The notes under the pieces are model-generated. The model searched no databases. It had not been told where the DNA came from and saw only the letters and a program-made list of their open reading frames with translations. Both the position numbers and the translations under genes were made by a program. A stretch of 20,578 nt of DNA from NCBI GenBank assembly GCA_900766645.1, contig CAAFWD010000154.1, forward strand, positions 1 to 20,578, written 5' to 3'. Shown here in pieces: positions 16,063 to 20,578 of this stretch. The stretch's first letter is position 1; the number at the start of each line of letters is the position of its first letter. The stretch comes from an uncultured Cetobacterium sp. (GTDB taxonomy: Bacteria > Fusobacteriota > Fusobacteriia > Fusobacteriales > Fusobacteriaceae).

Positions 16063-17058
16063 ATGGAAACAATATTATTTCCTGTTGTAGCTTTAGGTGG
16101 AACAGGGTTAGTGATGGGATTATTTTTAGCCTATGCTTCAAAAAAGTTTGAAGTAGAGGTAGATGCTAAAGTTGAGGCAATACAAGCGATATTACCAGGA
16201 ATAAACTGTGGAGCTTGTGGATTTCCAGGGTGTTCTGGATATGCTGAAGCTATAGCATTATCAGGAGCTGAGATGACGGCATGTTCTCCAGGTGGTCCAG
16301 CTGTAGCTGCTCAAATTGGTGAAGTTATGGGAGCAAGTGTAGATCTAAGTGGACCTAAAAAAGTTGCTAAAATACTATGCCAGGGAGATAACACAAGAAC
16401 TCAAAAATTATATGATTTTGAAGGAGAATTATTAACTTGTTCATCTATGATGTTATATGCAGGAGGAGATAAATCTTGTAAATATGGATGTTTAGGTTAC
16501 GGAGATTGCATGAAGGTGTGTCCAGTTAATGCTATAACAAAAACAGAAAAAGGACTAATATATATAGATGAAGAGAAATGCGTATCTTGTAAAAAATGTG
16601 TAGCAACTTGTCCTAAAAATGTTATAGAAATGTTACCAATAGATAAAAGAGTAACTGTTGTTTGTTCGTCAAAAGACAAAGGAGCAATAGCAAGGAAGAC
16701 ATGTTCAGTAGCATGTATAGGATGTGGAATCTGTCAAAAGGTATGTCCAGTAGATGCGATAACAGTGGAAAATAATGTAGCTAAAATAGATGTTGAAAAA
16801 TGTGTAGAGTGTGGACTATGTTCAGTGAAGTGTCCAACTAAAGCTATAAATAGTGAAGTGAAAGAAATAAAAAAAGCAGAAATAATAGAAGAAAAATGTA
16901 TTGGGTGTACAGCTTGCGCTAGAGTGTGCCCAGTAAAATGTATTGAAGGGGAAGTTAAACAAAAACATAAAGTTGATCAATCTAAATGTATTGGATGCCA
17001 GTTATGTTATGAGAAATGTAAGTTCTCTGCAATAAAAATTAATGTTCAAAATATATAA
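16063..17058 (+). CDS. rnfB: Rnf complex subunit B (RnfB), long polyferredoxin form
   Basis: Electron-entry subunit that accepts electrons from reduced ferredoxin; 331 residues against about 190 for E. coli RsxB. Residues 1-27 form a membrane anchor. A first Cys4 motif (Cys49, 52, 57, 74) sits in INCGACGFPGCSGYAEAIA. Then come six further four-Cys groups: 139/143/149/153, 173/176/179/183, 218/221/224/228, 247/250/253/257, 279/282/285/289 and 309/312/315/319, most of the CxxCxxCxxxCP type. Seven [4Fe-4S] clusters are thus possible, as in the long clostridial/fusobacterial RnfB. Extra cysteines occur at 106, 126, 201, 214 and 293. Good GGAGG ahead of the ATG. Last gene of the operon; a terminator begins directly after the stop. 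Confidence 0.96.
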   Translation: METILFPVVALGGTGLVMGLFLAYASKKFEVEVDAKVEAIQAILPGINCGACGFPGCSGYAEAIALSGAEMTACSPGGPAVAAQIGEVMGASVDLSGPKKVAKILCQGDNTRTQKLYDFEGELLTCSSMMLYAGGDKSCKYGCLGYGDCMKVCPVNAITKTEKGLIYIDEEKCVSCKKCVATCPKNVIEMLPIDKRVTVVCSSKDKGAIARKTCSVACIGCGICQKVCPVDAITVENNVAKIDVEKCVECGLCSVKCPTKAINSEVKEIKKAEIIEEKCIGCTACARVCPVKCIEGEVKQKHKVDQSKCIGCQLCYEKCKFSAIKINVQNI

Positions 17059-17088
17059 AAAAAAGAACCGAATTTTCGGTTCTTTTTT
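17059..17088. terminator. bidirectional terminator between rnfB and ridA
   Basis: Symmetric hairpin with A6 on one side and T6 on the other: AAAAAAGAACCGA / TCGGTTCTTTTTT around an ATTT loop. It lies between the convergent rnfB stop (17058) and ridA stop (17097) and can serve both strands. Confidence 0.92.
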
Positions 17089-17096
17089 ATTTGAAA

Positions 17097-17474
17097 TTAT
17101 TTAACAGCGATAACTTCGATTTCAACTTTTACATCTCTAGGAAGTCTAGCTACTTCCACACAAGCTCTAGCAGGTTTAACTTCTCCTAAATACTCTGCAT
17201 AAACTTCGTTTATAGCAGCAAAATCATTCATATCTTTAATAAAAACTCCAGCTTTAACAACATCATTTAAAGAGTATCCAGCTTCTTCTAAAATAGCTTT
17301 TACATTTTCTAAGGATTGTTTTGTTTGCTCTTTTACATCATCAGATACAACTGTCATAGTTTCAGGAACAAAAGGAATTTGTCCAGAAACATAAAGAGTT
17401 CCATTAACTTCGATAGCTTGAGAATATGGTCCGATAGCTGCAGGAGCATTAACTGTATTTATTACTTTTTTCAT
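17097..17474 (-). CDS. ridA: RidA family enamine/imine deaminase
   Basis: Member of the RidA (YjgF/YER057c/UK114) family, 125 residues from the chosen start, trimeric in known members. It hydrolyses reactive enamines/imines such as 2-aminoacrylate, released by amino-acid dehydratases, to the keto acid and ammonia. Signatures are APAAIGPYSQAI (10-21), YVSGQIP and the C-terminal PARACVEVARLPRDVKVEIE (101-120), with Arg103 as the conserved substrate-carboxylate ligand and Glu118/Glu120 nearby. The ATG at 17474 (- strand) is preferred over a longer reading from 17522, because AGGAGG (17484-17489, read on - strand) lies between them. It is the only - strand gene here. Confidence 0.95.
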   Translation of the reverse strand: MKKVINTVNAPAAIGPYSQAIEVNGTLYVSGQIPFVPETMTVVSDDVKEQTKQSLENVKAILEEAGYSLNDVVKAGVFIKDMNDFAAINEVYAEYLGEVKPARACVEVARLPRDVKVEIEVIAVK

Positions 17475-17512
17475 TGAAAAATACCTCCTAATTAATAAGT
17501 TATTGTATGGGA

Positions 17513-17541
17513 ATTTTAACATAAAAGAATAATTAAAACAA
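17513..17541 (-). promoter_or_regulatory. probable ridA promoter
   Basis: On the - strand: TTGTTT (17541-17536), 17-bp spacer, TAAAAT (17518-17513) with an extended -10 TG at 17521-17520. Transcription would start near 17506 and give a leader of about 30 bases containing the AGGAGG site. Confidence 0.5.
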
Positions 17542-17712
17542 TATAAAGTTCTCTATTACCGATAGATCTATACATAGCGTTAGTGAAAAAAGTATTTTTT
17601 GTACCAAAACCAAAACTGTTCGTTGTAAAGAAACAGTAAAACAACTGTTAAGTATAACTTAAACGTGTTTAATTGATGTTAAAATGTTTTGAAAAAATAC
17701 ACATCAAAAGCA

Positions 17713-17750
17713 AAAAAGTGTTGTATTTTAAAAAAAATACTTTACTTTTT
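17713..17750. repeat. 17-bp imperfect inverted repeat over the -35 region
   Basis: Left arm AAAAAGTGTTGTATTTT (17713-17729) and right arm AAAATACTTTACTTTTT (17734-17750) match at 14 of 17 positions with a 4-base AAAA centre. The right arm contains the -35 hexamer TTTACT of the downstream gene, so it is a good operator candidate. No regulator can be named. Confidence 0.5.
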
Positions 17751-17769
17751 GTGATAACTTTAGTATAAT
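17741..17769 (+). promoter_or_regulatory. promoter of the EIIC-like gene
   Basis: TTTACT (17741-17746), 17-bp spacer and a consensus TATAAT (17764-17769). Start of transcription would be near 17776, leaving a leader of about 54 bases. Confidence 0.65.
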
Positions 17770-17793
17770 CGTCTATGTGTGAAAAACAATTTG

Positions 17794-17811
17794 TTGTTAA
17801 AAATTTAACAA
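17794..17811. repeat. 8-bp inverted repeat in the EIIC-like leader
   Basis: TTGTTAAA-aa-TTTAACAA, perfect arms with a 2-base centre, between the -10 element and the ribosome-binding site (GGGAAGG, 17814-17820). The short centre disfavours an RNA hairpin and favours a protein-binding dyad. Confidence 0.45.
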
Positions 17812-17829
17812 AAGGGAAGGAAAAAGAAT

Positions 17830-18843
17830 ATGGAATTATTAAAAGGTACGTTTTTACTATTATTAGTATTAGCATTCTTCACTGGATTTAGTTTAAAAGC
17901 TCCAAAAGGAATGAAAGCAATGGGAGCACTTGCAGGAGCAGCAACAGCGAGTTTCTTAGTTGAGGCATTTCAATTATATGTTGGTGGAGATTTATTAGGA
18001 ATTCAATTTTTAGGAGAAGTTGGAAAATCAGCAGGATCAATGGGAGGAGTTACAGCAGCTATATTAGTTCCTTTAGCTCTAGGAGTAAGCCCGGTTTATG
18101 CGGTTATGATGGGAGCAGTTTGCGGTGGAATGGGAATTTTACCTGGATTTATCGCAGGATATGTAATGTCATTCATCATTCCTAAATTAGAGGAAAAAAT
18201 TCCTGATGGTTTAGATTTAATTATTATTATTTGTTTAGCAGCACCTTTATCAAGAGGAGTAGCTCAGTTCGTAAGTCCTGGAGTTACATTTGCATTACAA
18301 ACAATTGGAGATATAATTATTGCAGCACAATCAGCTAGCCCTTATGTAATGGCATTTATATTAGGAGGAGTTATAACAGTGGTTGCAACAGCGCCTATAA
18401 GTTCAATGGCTTTAACAGCAATGTTAGGATTAACAGGACTTCCAATGGCAATAGGAGCATTATCAGTAATGGCATCATCATTCATGAACTTTGTATTCTT
18501 TGATAGAATGAAGTTTGGAGATAGATCAACAACAATAGCAGTTGCTATCGAACCGTTAACACAAGCTGACGTTATATCAGCAAATCCAATTCCAGTTTTC
18601 TGCACTAACTTTGTTGGTGGAGGAATTGCAGGAATGATCGTTAATTATTTTGGATTAATAAATAATGCAACAGGTACAGCAACTCCAATCGCAGGATTTG
18701 CAGTAATGTTTGGATTCAATCCTGCTAAAGAAGTTTTAATAACAGCAGGTTTATGTGCGGCAGCAGGTATTGCTACTGGATATGTAGGATCAATAGTATT
18801 TAAAAACTTTAAAATAAAAACTGTTTCTGAAATCAGAGGATAG
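17830..18843 (+). CDS. stand-alone PTS EIIC-like membrane protein (PTS_EIIC_2 type)
   Basis: A 337-residue, glycine- and alanine-rich integral membrane protein with about nine to ten hydrophobic segments, resembling the PTS_EIIC_2 family (sugar-transporter IIC-like proteins). Recognisable stretches are the N-terminal helix ending TGFSLKAPKGMKAMGALAG, GVSPVYAVMMGAVCGGMGILPGF, TAPISSMALTAMLGLTGLP, FDRMKFGDRSTTIAVAIEPLTQ and SANPIPVFCTNFVGGGIAGM. No EIIA, EIIB or HPr-type phosphorylation domain is fused or adjacent, so it either borrows partners encoded elsewhere or works as a non-PTS transporter. Substrate unknown. Its own promoter and a terminator make it a single-gene transcription unit. Confidence 0.72.
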   Translation: MELLKGTFLLLLVLAFFTGFSLKAPKGMKAMGALAGAATASFLVEAFQLYVGGDLLGIQFLGEVGKSAGSMGGVTAAILVPLALGVSPVYAVMMGAVCGGMGILPGFIAGYVMSFIIPKLEEKIPDGLDLIIIICLAAPLSRGVAQFVSPGVTFALQTIGDIIIAAQSASPYVMAFILGGVITVVATAPISSMALTAMLGLTGLPMAIGALSVMASSFMNFVFFDRMKFGDRSTTIAVAIEPLTQADVISANPIPVFCTNFVGGGIAGMIVNYFGLINNATGTATPIAGFAVMFGFNPAKEVLITAGLCAAAGIATGYVGSIVFKNFKIKTVSEIRG

Positions 18844-18853
18844 TTGAAAATAT

Positions 18854-18890
18854 AAAAAGATCTCTATAACAAATAGAGATCTTTTTTTTT
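18854..18890 (+). terminator. terminator after the EIIC-like gene
   Basis: Perfect 14-bp stem AAAAAGATCTCTAT / ATAGAGATCTTTTT (18854-18867 / 18873-18886) with an AACAA loop; the run of T continues to 18890. Ten bases after the stop codon. Confidence 0.92.
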
Positions 18891-18893
18891 ATA

Positions 18894-18902
18894 TGATATA
18901 AT
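18894..18902 (+). promoter_or_regulatory. extended -10 promoter for the flippase gene
   Basis: TG-a-TATAAT directly after the T-tract of the preceding terminator. The -35 position (18874-18879, TAGAGA) falls inside the hairpin and does not match the consensus, so activity would rest on the extended -10. The ATG is 25 bases downstream of the -10. Confidence 0.45.
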
Positions 18903-18927
18903 CAAAATAAAATTTTAAGGAGAAAAA

Positions 18928-20382
18928 ATGTCAGTTACAAAAAATTATTTATACAATGTTTTGTTAATAATAAGTAATACAATTTTTCCAATTATTACTT
19001 TTCCGTACATATCTAGAATATTGATGCCTGAGTATTTAGGTAGAGTATATTTTGTTCAAGGGGTAGTAGCTTATTTTTTACTTTTAGCAGTTTTAGGAGC
19101 ACCAAACTACGGAATAAAAGAGTTATCGAAAGCTAAAAGTGTTGGTGATTGGGAAGAGTTTAAAAAAATATACACAGAGTTATTTCTCATGACCATATTG
19201 AGTAGCATTGTATCTTTCTGTTTTCTTTTATTTTTAGTTAATTTGTATGGCAAGTTCACAGATGAAAAGATTTTATTTTACGTTTTTGGCATTCAAGTTT
19301 TGTTTGAATGTTTTCATATAAATTATTTTTTCATAGTCATGGAGGATCATAAGAGGAGATTAATAAGGTCATTTACTATAAGAGTAATTTCTTTAGTTTT
19401 TTTATTTACATATATAAAAGAACCTAAAGATTACATTTTATATGCACTTTTAATTGTTGTGCCAGAAGTTTTAGCGAGAATAATAGATGTTGTTTCTATG
19501 AAAAAATATATGACTTTTAAATTTGGTGAACTTAATTTTAAAAGACACGTAAAAAGTATGAGTATTATTTTTCTCTATCTATTTACAATAGGAATATATG
19601 GAAGTATAGACACAACAATGTTAGGGATTATGATTGGAGAAAAAGAAGTTGGGCTATATTCGGCTGCTGTAAAAATGTATAAAATGGTATTGCCGGTGAT
19701 ATTAACTTTAGGAATTGTTTTGTCACCAAGAATAATTGGGGCTATAAAGAAAAAAGAATTAAGTAATATATTTAAAAACCTTGATATATTTGTGGATTAT
19801 AATTTTATAGTTGGCATTCCAGCGACAATATTAATGGTACTTCTTTCGGAAGAGTTTACTTTATTATTTTCGGGTGAAAAATTTCAGGGTGCAATAGTAA
19901 CTATGCAAATAATGTCGCCGTGTTTATTTTTTTTAGCTTTAGGTTCCTTTATTGGAGGACAAATATTACTTCCAAATAATCTAGAAAAAACTATTTTGAA
20001 AATTTCACTTTTTGGAGTTGTTTTAAATATAGGGTTAAATTATTTTATGATTCCAGTTTATTTAAGGAACGGGGCAGCGTTAGCTACTTTAATTACGGAA
20101 ATCATAATTGCTTTGATGAAAATAAGAGAAGCAAAAAAAATCTATTCTCAATATAATTTTTTCAATTATGACAGAATAAAAATAATAGCAGTTAATATTT
20201 TTGTTTCAGTTCTAATTATTTTAACTCTTGATAGAATTGAACTTAATAATTTGATTAAATTATTTATAACTCCGTTGATATATGGAATTGTTTATTTTAT
20301 ATTTTTGATAATATTAAAAGTTGAAAGAGTGATTGAGTGGAAGAAAATATTATTTTCTAAATTAAAAATAAGGATAGGATAA
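18928..20382 (+). CDS. Wzx-type oligosaccharide/polysaccharide flippase
   Basis: A 484-residue membrane protein of the MOP superfamily (polysaccharide biosynthesis/Wzx branch), which moves lipid-linked glycans across the cytoplasmic membrane. The N-terminus is typical: NYLYNVLLIISNTIFPIITF, then PYISRILMPEYLGRVYFVQG, YFLLLAVLGAPNYGIKELSKA. About twelve to fourteen hydrophobic segments follow, with a second-half motif GSIDTTMLGIMIGEKEVGLYSAA (224-246) that is also usual. AAGGAG precedes the ATG at 18928. No glycosyltransferase, polymerase or other glycan genes are beside it, so it is an orphan flippase; its substrate cannot be told. Its stop codon falls in the loop of its terminator. Confidence 0.88.
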   Translation: MSVTKNYLYNVLLIISNTIFPIITFPYISRILMPEYLGRVYFVQGVVAYFLLLAVLGAPNYGIKELSKAKSVGDWEEFKKIYTELFLMTILSSIVSFCFLLFLVNLYGKFTDEKILFYVFGIQVLFECFHINYFFIVMEDHKRRLIRSFTIRVISLVFLFTYIKEPKDYILYALLIVVPEVLARIIDVVSMKKYMTFKFGELNFKRHVKSMSIIFLYLFTIGIYGSIDTTMLGIMIGEKEVGLYSAAVKMYKMVLPVILTLGIVLSPRIIGAIKKKELSNIFKNLDIFVDYNFIVGIPATILMVLLSEEFTLLFSGEKFQGAIVTMQIMSPCLFFLALGSFIGGQILLPNNLEKTILKISLFGVVLNIGLNYFMIPVYLRNGAALATLITEIIIALMKIREAKKIYSQYNFFNYDRIKIIAVNIFVSVLIILTLDRIELNNLIKLFITPLIYGIVYFIFLIILKVERVIEWKKILFSKLKIRIG

Positions 20383-20402
20383 TAGATTCTATCCTTATTT
20401 TT
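20364..20402 (+). terminator. terminator overlapping the flippase stop codon
   Basis: Perfect 14-bp stem AAAAATAAGGATAG (20364-20377) / CTATCCTTATTTTT (20389-20402) with an 11-base loop that contains the TAA stop (20380-20382). The left arm is coding sequence for the last residues (LKIRIG). Confidence 0.8.
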
Positions 20403-20468
20403 ATTGAGTTTATCATTAAAGAAAAAATAATTATATAAATAAAAGAATAAAAAAAATAAAAAAAGTTG

Positions 20469-20497
20469 TTGACGAAGTTTAAAAGTTGTGATACTAT
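20469..20497 (+). promoter_or_regulatory. strong promoter, probably of an rRNA operon
   Basis: TTGACG (20469-20474), 17-bp spacer, TACTAT (20492-20497) with extended -10 TG at 20489-20490; TATAAT also reads at 20495-20500. An almost pure A/T stretch (about 20411-20464) in front resembles an UP element. The strength features and the leader that follows fit a ribosomal RNA operon. Confidence 0.75.
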
Positions 20498-20500
20498 AAT

Positions 20501-20578
20501 ATTTGTTCAGCGGGAAACACCGCGAAACACAAAACAGAAGGACATTAACAACCGAATAGAGAAAATAGTCAGAAGTTA
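20501..20578 (+). other. probable rRNA operon leader (continues beyond the window)
   Basis: G/C-richer than its surroundings. It begins with a small hairpin GCGG-gaaaca-CCGC (20510-20523) and a repeated GAAACAC (20514-20520, 20524-20530). The later part, GACATTAACAACCGAATAG (20542-20560), resembles the ACAAxxGAATA-like element commonly found upstream of 16S rRNA genes. No open frame or tRNA is seen. The rRNA identity is an inference, since no mature rRNA sequence lies inside the window. Confidence 0.6.

Larger units (their letters stand above)
17475..17829. promoter_or_regulatory. 355-bp divergent intergenic region, ridA / EIIC-like gene
   Basis: No plausible gene is present. The left third holds the ridA ribosome-binding site and promoter. 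From about 17588 to 17811 it is crowded with dyad symmetries: AAAAAA-gta-TTTTTT (17586-17600 region), alternating ACTGTT (17615-17620), AACAGT (17632-17637), ACTGTT (17644-17649), TTAAGT-ata-ACTTAA (17648-17662), TTAAAC-gt-GTTTAA (17659-17672), TTGATGT...ACATCAA (17673-17679 / 17701-17707) and two larger repeats listed separately. It reads as a regulated promoter rather than empty spacer, though AT-richness makes short dyads frequent. Confidence 0.5.

Noticed and set aside
17475..17522. Sixteen-residue N-terminal extension of RidA
   Set aside because: It contains the AGGAGG site and part of the promoter; the shorter form matches the family start.
17776..17829. Riboswitch in the EIIC-like leader
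   Set aside because: The leader is only about 54 bases, without multi-helix structure or an intrinsic terminator.
20383..20578. oriC-like region from the AT-rich tract
   Set aside because: No clear DnaA boxes by eye; the tract sits directly before a strong promoter and is better explained as an UP element.
1..20578. CRISPR array, prophage, insertion sequence, tRNA gene or defence cassette
   Set aside because: No spaced direct repeats, transposase/integrase-like proteins, tRNA cloverleaf or defence domains were found; most genes are conserved core genes.

Overview
The window is a low-GC, A/T-rich, gene-dense chromosomal segment. The protein sequences, the recF-DUF721-gyrB-gyrA order and a clostridial/fusobacterial-type rnfCDGEAB operon with a long polyferredoxin RnfB point to an anaerobic, amino-acid-fermenting member of the Fusobacteriota (Fusobacterium/Cetobacterium-like). 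That placement is inferred from recognised families and composition, not from a database search. All genes but one lie on the + strand. This fits co-oriented, leading-strand genes close to a replication origin, because recF-gyrB-gyrA commonly follows dnaA-dnaN.

Layout. (1) 1-5368: the 3' end of recF, a DUF721/DciA-like gene with a C-terminal Cys4 zinc-ribbon-like tail, gyrB and gyrA. (2) 5390-6631: a divergent universal-stress-protein-like gene and a YfcE/MJ0936-type metallophosphoesterase. (3) 6655-10080: pheS and pheT. (4) 10113-11321: a single-chain iron-sulfur L-serine dehydratase closed by a perfect 12-bp terminator stem. (5) 11384-11950: pth (peptidyl-tRNA hydrolase). (6) 12055-17058: the complete rnfCDGEAB operon behind its own promoter, ending in a bidirectional terminator shared with the convergent ridA. 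(7) 17097-17474: ridA on the - strand. (8) 17475-17829: a 355-bp divergent regulatory region rich in inverted repeats, followed by a stand-alone PTS EIIC-like membrane protein and its terminator. (9) 18928-20382: an orphan Wzx-type flippase whose stop codon lies in the loop of its own terminator. (10) 20383-20578: an AT-rich upstream tract, a strong extended -10 promoter and a leader that most likely precede an rRNA operon starting beyond the window.

How the genes fit together. The first half is housekeeping: chromosome replication and topology, tRNA charging and tRNA recycling. The second half carries an energy theme typical of amino-acid fermenters. Serine dehydratase makes pyruvate. Pyruvate oxidation (enzymes not in this window) would reduce ferredoxin. 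Rnf couples ferredoxin oxidation to NAD+ reduction and ion export. RidA clears reactive enamine/imine intermediates.

No CRISPR array, prophage, insertion sequence, toxin-antitoxin or defence system is visible, and I do not find a convincing undescribed multi-gene system. The parts most worth a second look are the inverted-repeat promoter region of the EIIC-like gene, the zinc-ribbon tail on the DciA-like protein, the Asn at the GyrA quinolone-resistance position, the tail-cysteine serine dehydratase, the seven-cluster RnfB and the non-canonical flavinylation motifs in RnfD and RnfG.
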